A stretch of DNA of 13,257 nt, from NCBI GenBank assembly GCA_964519015.1, contig CAZFHZ010000090.1, forward strand, positions 1-13,257, given 5' to 3'. The stretch's first letter is position 1. Each line of letters begins with the position of its first letter. This document shows positions 1 through 5,536 of this stretch, piece after piece. This DNA is from CAZFHZ01 sp964519015 (lineage in GTDB: Bacteria; Blakebacterota; Blakebacteria; Blakebacterales; CAYUVJ01). A program made the position numbers and the translations under genes. Below the pieces are notes generated by a model. That model was not told where the DNA came from. It did not search any database and saw nothing but the letters and a program-made list of their open reading frames with translations.

Positions 1-47
1 GCGGCCACCGGAGAGGGGCCGGGCGGTACGGCGCGATCTTCACCGGT

Positions 48-56
48 AGTATAGCA
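48..56 (-). promoter_or_regulatory. Possible extended -10 promoter firing out of the left edge
   Basis: Read on the minus strand this is TGC followed by TATACT, which fits an extended -10 element (TGn plus five of six TATAAT bases). No clear -35 hexamer lies 16-18 bases upstream, which extended -10 promoters can do without. It would drive a gene to the left of the window, divergent from the barrel gene at 245. Chance occurrence is possible because no gene it would serve is visible. Confidence 0.3.
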
Positions 57-78
57 TGCCCGGAGGGAATCGAGAGAT

Positions 79-129
79 TTCCCGGAAGGGTCAGCACCCG
101 ACCAGTATCCCGTAACCTGTTTCCTGGAA
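79..129. promoter_or_regulatory. Pair of TTCCnGGAA palindromes upstream of the barrel gene (possible operator)
   Basis: TTCCCGGAA at 79-87 and TTCCTGGAA at 121-129 are two copies of one 9-base dyad. Their centres (83 and 125) are 42 bp apart, close to four helical turns, so bound proteins would sit on the same DNA face. They lie in the otherwise featureless 244-base non-coding stretch between the left edge and the gene at 245. That stretch holds no coding frame I can support and no convincing rightward sigma70 promoter. The regulator is unknown and the operator role is inferred only from symmetry and spacing. Confidence 0.3.
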
Positions 130-244
130 AGTCCGTACCAGAAGCCAGGATCCACGGCTACCCATGCGACCCGGCTCGTCAGCACCACTCCCCAGGTGAT
201 GACCGGCCGCGCTGCCGGGATACCCCCACACCGACAGGAGACCG

Positions 245-907
245 ATGATGTTCCATGTGCTCCGCTCCGGCAGCGCTCTCGCCGTGCTCCTCCTCGCCCT
301 CGGTGCGCCGGATGCTGCCGCCCAGACCGTACCCCGCTTCCACCTCCAGGCAGGGTACAGCTACGATATCCCCTCCGGTGATTTCGCCGCCACCAACGGA
401 ACCATCACCAACATGCCCAACACCGGCTTCGCGCTTTCCGGTCACGGCTTCCGGATCCGGGGAGTCCTGCAGTTCACGGATCCGCTGGCGCTCTTCGCTG
501 AGATCCACCAGCCCCGTTTCACGGTCGACGCCGACGCCGTGAAAGAACAGCTGGGAGTCCCCGATTACTTCACCTACGACGCCCAGTGGCAGTTCCGGAT
601 GACCACCGTCGGAGTGCGCTTCTCCCCGCTCGCGATCGCCATGACGAAGCCGTACCTGCTGGCCGGGGTCTCCCAGAACAAGATCCGGATCGTCCAGACC
701 GTCGCCGACCACGATGTGACCATGGATTCCGACGTCTCCACCGGTATGACCTTTGGCGGCGGGGTGATGGTCATCCAGAGTCCTTTCGCCCTCGATGCCA
801 CCGCGCAACTCCACCGGATGACGATGGTGTTCGACGGGAGCAAGCTGGATTGGAAGACCACCTGGCTGGAGGTGGGTCTCCTCTTCTCCTACCGTTTCGG
901 GGGATGA
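245..907 (+). CDS. Small outer-membrane beta-barrel protein
   Basis: This 220-residue secreted protein is predicted to lie in the outer membrane; no specific function is recognised. Residues 1-26 form a signal peptide: a short basic start, a leucine/alanine-rich core, then an Ala-rich site before Gln-Thr-Val. The mature part alternates polar and hydrophobic residues in short strands separated by Gly/Asn/Asp turns. It ends in an aromatic strand (LLFSYRFGG), as 8-stranded OMP_b-brl or OmpW-size barrels do. An AGGAG lies 4 bases before the ATG at 245 and 7 before the ATG at 248, so the second Met may be the true start; this changes one residue. It is monocistronic, faces trpB2 convergently, and is preceded by two TTCCnGGAA dyads. 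A general porin or an adhesion barrel would look similar. Confidence 0.75.
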   Translation: MMFHVLRSGSALAVLLLALGAPDAAAQTVPRFHLQAGYSYDIPSGDFAATNGTITNMPNTGFALSGHGFRIRGVLQFTDPLALFAEIHQPRFTVDADAVKEQLGVPDYFTYDAQWQFRMTTVGVRFSPLAIAMTKPYLLAGVSQNKIRIVQTVADHDVTMDSDVSTGMTFGGGVMVIQSPFALDATAQLHRMTMVFDGSKLDWKTTWLEVGLLFSYRFGG

Positions 908-936
908 GCCGCGCCGACACTCTCCAGCGGAAGGAC

Positions 937-979
937 ACGACGACGCCCCGGTGCCACCGGCACCGGGGCGTCCTGTCGT
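937..979. terminator. Long perfect hairpin between convergent genes (likely bidirectional terminator)
   Basis: GACGCCCCGGTGCC (942-955) and GGCACCGGGGCGTC (959-972) form a perfect 14-bp stem around a 3-base loop. Beyond a two-base bulge, ACGAC (937-941) pairs with GTCGT (975-979). It sits between the stop codons of the barrel gene (907) and trpB2 (1001), where a two-way terminator is expected. Neither side has a real U-tract, so it may need Rho or act mainly as a 3'-end stabiliser. Confidence 0.6.
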
Positions 980-1000
980 TCCGGCCGTTCTCTACCGAAC

Positions 1001-2359
1001 TCACTCGATCGGCGGCAGCTTGGCCAGCGCCTCCTTCACCTTCTCCTCCGGGTACTCGTAGTCCACGAGCTGCCCGTTGAAGTACTTCTCATAGGAGGAC
1101 ATGTCGAAGTGCCCGTGACCGCTGGCGTTGAAGGCGATGACTTTCGACTCCCCGCTCTCCTTACAGCGCAGTGCCTCGTCCATCACCTCCTTGACGGCAT
1201 GCGCGGTCTCCGGAGCCATCAGGTGCCCCTCCGCCCGCGCGAAACTGAGCACGGCGTCGAAGCAGGCGATCTGGTGGTGCGCCACTGCCTCGATCAGGCC
1301 CAGTTCATAGAGGTGGCAGACACTGGGCGCCATGCCGTGGTAGCGCAGACCTCCGGCGTGTATGGGGGGCGGGATGAAGTCGTGCCCCAGCGTGAACATC
1401 TTGAGCAGCGGTGTGGTGCAGGCGGTATCGCCGAAGTCGTAACGGTAGAGACCCTTGGTCAGGCTGGGGCAGGCCTTCGGCTCCACGGCCACCACCCGGG
1501 TCTTCCTGCCGTCCACGAGCTTGTCGCGCACGAAGGGGAAGGCGAAGCCCGAGAAGTTCGACCCGCCCCCCACGCAGCCGACCACCACGTCGGGGTAATC
1601 CCCGGCGATCTCGAACTGCTTGAGCGACTCCAGTCCGATCACGGTCTGGTGCATCAACACGTGGTTGAGCACGCTCCCGAGCGAGTACTTGGTGTCCTCG
1701 CGGGTGGCGGCATCCTCGACCGCCTCGCTGATGGCGATGCCCAGCGACCCCGGGCTGTCGGGATCGGCCGCCAGGATGGTCCGCCCGGCGTTCGTGTCCG
1801 GGCTCGGGCTGGGCACGCACTTCGCCCCCCACGCCTCCATCATTAGCCGCCGGTAGGGCTTCTGGTCGTAGGAGATCCGGACCATGTAGACCTTGCACTC
1901 GATCCCGAACAGGTTGCAGGCGAAGGCGAGCGCACTCCCCCACTGCCCCGCTCCGGTCTCGGTGGTGATCCGTTTGACTCCTTCCTGCTTGTTGTAGAAG
2001 GCCTGGGCCACCGCGGTGTTGGGCTTGTGGCTCCCGGGCGGGCTGACCCCCTCCCACTTGTAATAGATCCGGGCCGGTGTCCCGAGCGCCTGTTCCCAGC
2101 GGCGGGCGCGGACCAGGGGGGTGGGTCGCCAGATGCGGTAGACGTCCCGCACCTCGTCGGGGATGTCGATATAGCGCTCCTGGCTCACTTCCTGGGCGAT
2201 CAGGCCCATGGGGAAGAGCGGCGCCAGGTCGTCCGGCCCGATCGGCTGCTTGGTACCGGGGTGGATGACCGGCGGCAGCGGCTTCGGCAGGTCCGCCTGG
2301 ATGTTGTACCACTGCCGGGGGAGTTCCCCCTCGTTCAGGAATATCTTGGTCTGATCCAT
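1001..2359 (-). CDS. trpB: Tryptophan synthase beta chain, TrpB2 type
   Basis: This is a PLP-dependent enzyme of 452 residues that makes tryptophan from indole and serine in the cytoplasm. The length and the N-terminal extension match the TrpB2 (TrpB-like) subfamily rather than the roughly 400-residue TrpB1. Visible landmarks are the PLP lysine in GSHKPNTA (Lys112), the catalytic glutamate in ETGAGQWG (Glu134), the phosphate-binding GGGSN loop (about 264-268), and HAGGLRYHG near residue 330. The start is supported by AGGAGG 9 bases before the ATG. No trpA or other trp gene is nearby. TrpB2 proteins are known to act without tight TrpA binding, and indole salvage or serine deamination has been suggested for them. 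The Trp-codon leader and terminator directly upstream argue that this gene is induced by tryptophan shortage, which favours a true biosynthetic role. Confidence 0.95.
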   Translation of the reverse strand: MDQTKIFLNEGELPRQWYNIQADLPKPLPPVIHPGTKQPIGPDDLAPLFPMGLIAQEVSQERYIDIPDEVRDVYRIWRPTPLVRARRWEQALGTPARIYYKWEGVSPPGSHKPNTAVAQAFYNKQEGVKRITTETGAGQWGSALAFACNLFGIECKVYMVRISYDQKPYRRLMMEAWGAKCVPSPSPDTNAGRTILAADPDSPGSLGIAISEAVEDAATREDTKYSLGSVLNHVLMHQTVIGLESLKQFEIAGDYPDVVVGCVGGGSNFSGFAFPFVRDKLVDGRKTRVVAVEPKACPSLTKGLYRYDFGDTACTTPLLKMFTLGHDFIPPPIHAGGLRYHGMAPSVCHLYELGLIEAVAHHQIACFDAVLSFARAEGHLMAPETAHAVKEVMDEALRCKESGESKVIAFNASGHGHFDMSSYEKYFNGQLVDYEYPEEKVKEALAKLPPIE

Positions 2360-2405
2360 CGTACCCGTCCTCCTGGTAACTGTTGACCCGGTCTCGCCGG
2401 GACTG

Positions 2406-2441
2406 AAAACAAAAAGCCCGCTGCAGATCGCTGCAGCGGGC
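2406..2441 (-). terminator. Intrinsic terminator of the trp attenuator
   Basis: On the minus strand an 11-bp perfect stem, GCCCGCTGCAG paired with CTGCAGCGGGC around a CGAT loop, is followed at once by TTTTTGTTTT. This is a textbook Rho-independent terminator. It points toward trpB2 and ends 46 bases before its start codon, so it would block that gene's own transcription unless antitermination occurs. That placement, plus the Trp-rich leader just upstream, identifies it as an attenuator. Confidence 0.92.
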
Positions 2442-2502
2442 GGGGACTTTCTTCTGCCGGTGGCGGTCTAGACGGCGGAGAACTCCACACTCCTCCCACT
2501 GC
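2433..2502 (-). promoter_or_regulatory. Antiterminator pairing of the trp attenuator
   Basis: Minus-strand GCAGTGGGAGG (2502-2492), within the leader ORF just after the Trp codons, can pair with CCGCCCGCTGC (2443-2433). This gives eight consecutive pairs including one G-U, one mismatch, then two G-C pairs. The second segment is the ascending arm of the terminator, so the two foldings exclude each other. A ribosome stalled on the Trp codons (2524-2516) would leave the first segment free and favour this antiterminator. A further pairing, UGGUGGCG over the Trp codons with CGCCACCG after the leader stop (2465-2458), is also possible. The structures were found by eye, not by energy folding. Confidence 0.65.
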
Positions 2503-2554
2503 TCTGTCGCGAGCGCCACCACCAGCGACGGATGTGGGTACGGAGCGGGTTCAT
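2468..2554 (-). CDS. trpL: trp leader peptide with three tandem Trp codons
   Basis: This 28-codon ORF contains HIRRWWWRSRQ, with TGG TGG TGG at codons 11-13, and ends in TAG. It is preceded by GGAAGAGG a few bases before ATG and lies about 52 bases after a predicted start of transcription. It sits directly before an intrinsic terminator and trpB2 on the same strand. Its role would be to sense charged tRNA-Trp: stalling at the three Trp codons shifts the downstream RNA fold and lets transcription enter trpB2. The peptide itself need have no function. Its tail of 15 codons after the Trp run is longer than in the classical E. coli leader (four codons), and the antiterminator arm falls inside the reading frame. 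A longer in-frame reading begins at 2707, but it would start upstream of the promoter. Confidence 0.85.
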   Translation of the reverse strand: MNPLRTHIRRWWWRSRQSSGRSVEFSAV

Positions 2555-2612
2555 CGTCCTCTTCCGTTCTTGTCGAGCGTCCGGGCGGGGATCCGTCCAG
2601 ACGCCGGGCCTC

Positions 2613-2641
2613 TTGATACCCTCACGAGCGCCCGACGTCAA
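2613..2641 (-). promoter_or_regulatory. Sigma70-like promoter of the trpL-trpB2 unit
   Basis: On the minus strand TTGACG (2641-2636, five of six consensus bases) and TATCAA (2618-2613, four of six) are separated by exactly 17 bases. Transcription would begin near 2606, giving a leader RNA of about 200 bases up to the attenuator U-tract. The -35 box starts 30 bases after the stop codon of the upstream thioredoxin-like gene, which has no obvious terminator, so some read-through into the leader is possible. Confidence 0.7.
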
Positions 2642-2670
2642 GGGTGGAAATGATAGGAAGCGAGTCCACC

Positions 2671-3252
2671 TCAGCCGAAGTACTCCGGCGCGTTGCCCGG
2701 CTTCCACTTGATGTTGCAGCCGGCGCTCGGCCGCTGGCGCTCCGCGGGGAGGGTCCGCCCCTCCAGCAGGGCGTCCAGGGCCGCTTTCAGGTCCTCCCCG
2801 GTGGGGGTGCCGTGGTCGGGTCGGGTGCTGTCGAATTGCCCGCGGTAGACCAACTTCAGGTCCGCGTCGAAGACATAGAGTTCGGGCGTACAGGCGGCCC
2901 GGTAGGCTTTGGCCACTTCCTGGGTCTCATTGTAGAGATAGGGGAAGGGGTAACCGACCCGCGCCCTCTCCTTCTTCATCTCTTCCGGACCATCCTCCGG
3001 ATAGGCCTTCACGTCGTTGGAGCTGATCCCGACGAAACCGACACCCTTGGCCAGGTACTCCCGTGCCACTTCGGCCAGCCGATGCTGGATATGGATCACA
3101 TAGGGGCAGTGGTTGCAGATGAAGGCCACCACCAGGCCCCGCTCCCCCATCACATCGACCAGACCGACTCCTTTCCCTTCGGTGTCGGGCAGCTGGAAAT
3201 CAGGGGCCGGACTCCCCAGCGGCAACATCATCGTCGAGTCGGTCAAGGCCAT
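2671..3252 (-). CDS. Thioredoxin-fold redoxin with CNHC motif
   Basis: This 193-residue protein belongs to the AhpC/TSA-redoxin-like thioredoxin superfamily and has no signal peptide, so it is probably cytoplasmic. Visible features are the N-terminal GSPAPDFQLPD entry, the redox-type motif FICNHCPYV (Cys46, Cys49), a cis-proline loop ACTPELYVFD (Pro123), and a C-terminal SAGCNIKWKPGNAPEYF block with a further Cys179 that is typical of this subfamily. Thiol-disulfide exchange or peroxide reduction is plausible; the substrate is unknown. The ATG at 3252 has AGGA 4 bases upstream and a longer AGGAGAGGAG further back. Met8 or Met9 are alternative starts. It lies upstream of trpL on the same strand but appears to be a separate unit. 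Confidence 0.85.
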   Translation of the reverse strand: MALTDSTMMLPLGSPAPDFQLPDTEGKGVGLVDVMGERGLVVAFICNHCPYVIHIQHRLAEVAREYLAKGVGFVGISSNDVKAYPEDGPEEMKKERARVGYPFPYLYNETQEVAKAYRAACTPELYVFDADLKLVYRGQFDSTRPDHGTPTGEDLKAALDALLEGRTLPAERQRPSAGCNIKWKPGNAPEYFG

Positions 3253-3435
3253 GGGATCCTATGCTCCTCTCCTGAGTCACCCTGCCGGTGCCATCACTAT
3301 GCACAGGAACGACTCCCGGGCAAGCTGTCTTCTTCCCGAGCTCCGGAATTGATGTTGTACGCGAGATGCCGATCCACTCTATGTTGGTCCCGCAGCGACC
3401 CACCATTCGAGGCAGCCCCAGGAGGTTTACGCTCG
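3253..3435. other. Divergent intergenic region
   Basis: This 183-bp gap separates the leftward thioredoxin-like gene from the rightward small ORF and FAD enzyme, so both promoters should lie here. Leftward, TTGCCC (3323-3318) and CATAGT (3301-3296) with a 16-base spacer are the best pair, each matching four of six consensus bases. Rightward only weak candidates are seen (TTGTAC at 3355 and TATGTT at 3380, with a 19-base spacer). No strong hairpin or repeat is visible. Confidence 0.35.
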
Positions 3436-3561
3436 ATGACCGGACCACCCGCTCCCTCTTCCAACCTTCGCCGCGCGGCCGCCTTCCTGGAGGTGATGGG
3501 TCTCCTCATCGGTGGTAACCTGATCCACCGGACCGCGGCCGGAACCGTCCATGACGCCTGA
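3436..3561 (+). CDS. Possible small ORF, translationally coupled to the FAD enzyme
   Basis: This frame encodes 41 residues. A full AGGAGG (3420-3425) lies 10 bases before the ATG, by far the best ribosome-binding site in this intergenic region. Its stop overlaps the start of the FAD enzyme by 11 bases, and that gene has only a weak site of its own, so translation of the small ORF could feed the larger gene. The product has a short hydrophobic stretch (AAAFLEVMGLLIGGNLI) flanked by basic residues, so it may be a tiny membrane peptide or only a coupling leader. It could also be the remnant of a longer membrane protein. No family is recognised. Confidence 0.4.
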   Translation: MTGPPAPSSNLRRAAAFLEVMGLLIGGNLIHRTAAGTVHDA

Positions 3562-4672
3562 GTTCGACCTCGCCATCGTCGGGGCCGGTCCGGCCGGCGC
3601 CACCCTGGCCCGGCTCCTGGCCGGCCGCTACCGGATCCTGCTCATCGACCGCCGGCGGCTCTGGGAAGAGGGTCCCGCCAGGGACTGCAATAAGGCCTGT
3701 GGCGGGCTGCTCGCCCCCGATGCCCAGCGGGTGCTCGGGACCATGGGTCTGGCCGTCCCGCGGAGCGTCCTGGCCCACCCCCAGATCTTCCTGGTCCGCA
3801 CCATCGACCTGGAGACCCGCCAGGAACGCTACTACCAGCGATTTTACATGAACCTGGACCGGATACGGTTCGACCGCTGGCTGGCCGCCCTGGTCCCCTC
3901 CTCGGTGGAGCGACTCCCGGGGGCGGTGCTGCGCGGCTGGAACCAGACCCCGGAGGGTGTGCGGCTGGAGCTGAGCGTCGGCGGGCGCTCCGGGACCACC
4001 CGGGCCCGGCTGCTGGTCGGAGCCGACGGCGCGGGCTCGACCGTGCGCAAGGTCGGCTGGCCCGGACCCGATGCCCTGCCCCCCTACATCGCCATTCAGG
4101 AACGCTTCGTCAGTCCCGATCCCCCCCCCTGGTTCTCGGCCCTGTTCGACCGGCGCCTGACCGATTTCTACTGCTGGACCATTCCCAAGGACGGCGCCCT
4201 GGTGGTGGGGGGCGCCTTCCGGCCCGGACCGCAGGCAGGGGTGGCCTTCGAGCGTCTCAAGGAGACCCTGCTCTCTTTCGGCTTCCAACTGGGCGAGCGG
4301 ACCTTCCGGGAGGGTGCCCCGCTCATGCGCCCGATAGGGTCCGGGCAGATCCTGCTGGGCCGGGACCGGATCGCGCTGGTCGGGGAGGCGGCCGGCTGGA
4401 TCAGTCCCAGTTCGGCCGAAGGCTTCAGTTACGCCTTCCGCAGCGCCCAGGCGCTCTCCAAGGCACTCAAGGATGGTATCGATGGCTTCCTTCCGCGCTA
4501 CCGGCGAGAGAGCCGCGCCCTGTCGGTCAACGTCTTCTTGAAGCGGTTGAAATCCCCCTTCATGTACCGGCCCTGGCTGCGTCGGGTCGTCCTGCGCAGT
4601 GGTCTGGCAAGCGTCCTTCCGCTCGATCCGACCAGCCGTGATACTCCTCCCGGTGACCAGAGCGGACGATAG
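3551..4672 (+). CDS. FAD-dependent oxidoreductase, geranylgeranyl reductase family
   Basis: This 373-residue flavoprotein has the para-hydroxybenzoate-hydroxylase fold, of the kind that reduces isoprenoid double bonds or oxidises/halogenates small molecules. Residues 7-16 (LAIVGAGPAG) are the dinucleotide-binding GxGxxG. CNKACGGLLAPDAQ (46-59) is a conserved Cys-containing block in this subfamily. LLVGADGAGS (154-163) is the DG motif and IALVGEAAGWISP (274-286) the second FAD motif. That motif carries Glu where most relatives have Asp (GDAAG); I believe this variant recurs in the CGGLLAPDAQ subgroup. No signal peptide or transmembrane helix is seen. The ATG at 3551 lacks a strong ribosome site and lies inside the preceding small ORF. 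The export operon starts 117 bases downstream on the same strand, so the product may be linked to a lipid handled there. That link is inferred from position only. Confidence 0.85.
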   Translation: MTPEFDLAIVGAGPAGATLARLLAGRYRILLIDRRRLWEEGPARDCNKACGGLLAPDAQRVLGTMGLAVPRSVLAHPQIFLVRTIDLETRQERYYQRFYMNLDRIRFDRWLAALVPSSVERLPGAVLRGWNQTPEGVRLELSVGGRSGTTRARLLVGADGAGSTVRKVGWPGPDALPPYIAIQERFVSPDPPPWFSALFDRRLTDFYCWTIPKDGALVVGGAFRPGPQAGVAFERLKETLLSFGFQLGERTFREGAPLMRPIGSGQILLGRDRIALVGEAAGWISPSSAEGFSYAFRSAQALSKALKDGIDGFLPRYRRESRALSVNVFLKRLKSPFMYRPWLRRVVLRSGLASVLPLDPTSRDTPPGDQSGR

Positions 4673-4789
4673 GCTCCACCCCCCGAACAGGCGAGGGTCA
4701 CCGGGGATTCGACTGGACAGGCCCGATAGTGCGAGTCCTTCTTGGCGTATAGAAGATGTGATCTGGCATCCGAGCGAGGACGATCCACC

Positions 4790-5536
4790 GTGTGCACCCT
4801 CCTCATCATAACCGGCCTTTTGACCGCGCTCTCCACCCCGCCCCAGGAGCCCGATCCGACCGAGCTCGTCCGCCGCGCCGACCGCCTGCTGCGCGGGGTG
4901 ACCCACACAGGCACCTACCGGATGGAAGTGACCACCCCCCGCTGGACCCGCTCCCTGAAGATGCGCGTCTGGACCAAGGGGACCGACCGCTCGCTCATCC
5001 GGATCGACGAGCCGGCCCAGGAGAGCGGGACCGGCTTCCTGAAGATCGGAGTGGAGGTCTGGAGCTACCTCCCATCGGTCGCCAAGACGGTCAAGATCCC
5101 CCCCTCGATGATGCAGCAGTCGTGGATGGGCTCCGATTTCACCAACGACGACCTGGTCAAGGAGAGCAGTATCCTGACCGACTACACCCAGCACCTGGTC
5201 GGTGCGGAGACCCTCGAGGGGGTCGCGACCTGGCACCTCCGGCTGGAACCACGGCCCGAGGCGACCGTGGTCTGGGGACGGGTGGATGTCTGGATCCAGC
5301 AGGAGGGGGACATTATCCGCCGGGAGGTCTTCTACGATCAGTCGGGGGAACAGGTGAGCGAGATGACCCTCGACCAGATCAAAGAGCTGGGGGGGCGACG
5401 CATCCCGACCCGCTACGTGATGGTCCCGAGCGATAAAGAGGGGCACCGCACGGTGCTCTACATCGATGCAGCGACCTTCGATGAGCCCATCGCCGATTCC
5501 TTCTTCTCCCTCCAGAACCTGAGAAGGGTCCGCTGA
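4790..5536 (+). CDS. LolA-like periplasmic outer-membrane lipoprotein-sorting protein
   Basis: This 248-residue exported protein resembles the LolA-like 'outer membrane lipoprotein-sorting' family (TP0789/PF17131 type). That family has a half-open beta barrel that shields a lipid or acyl chain in the periplasm. Diagnostic is the stretch from EVWSYLPSVAKTVKIPP (about 89-105) through the Ser-Trp-Met-Gly-Ser-Asp-Phe block (111-117) to DDL (120-122). Strand-rich repeats follow, ending near SFFSLQNLRRVR. GTG at 4790 is chosen because GAGGA lies 9 bases before it and it leaves a compact signal sequence (CTLLIITGLLTALS). However, that n-region has no basic residue. A TTG start at 4742 adds 16 residues with several arginines but has a poor ribosome site. 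The stop overlaps the next gene as TGATG. It opens the five-gene export operon. Confidence 0.82.
   Translation: MCTLLIITGLLTALSTPPQEPDPTELVRRADRLLRGVTHTGTYRMEVTTPRWTRSLKMRVWTKGTDRSLIRIDEPAQESGTGFLKIGVEVWSYLPSVAKTVKIPPSMMQQSWMGSDFTNDDLVKESSILTDYTQHLVGAETLEGVATWHLRLEPRPEATVVWGRVDVWIQQEGDIIRREVFYDQSGEQVSEMTLDQIKELGGRRIPTRYVMVPSDKEGHRTVLYIDAATFDEPIADSFFSLQNLRRVR

Noticed and set aside
3355..3385. Rightward promoter TTGTAC / TATGTT before the small ORF
   Set aside because: The match to consensus is weak and the 19-base spacer is long; kept only as a remark in the intergenic entry.
4742..4789. TTG start extending the LolA-like protein by 16 residues
   Set aside because: There is no good ribosome site before it, whereas GTG at 4790 has GAGGA at the right distance. 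The extension's arginines would suit a signal peptide, so it stays an alternative.
3506..5446. Long minus-strand open frame of 646 codons opposite the FAD enzyme and LolA-like gene
   Set aside because: Its product is Gly/Pro/Arg/His-rich low-complexity sequence with no motif. It is the antisense shadow that GC-rich codon use creates opposite real genes.
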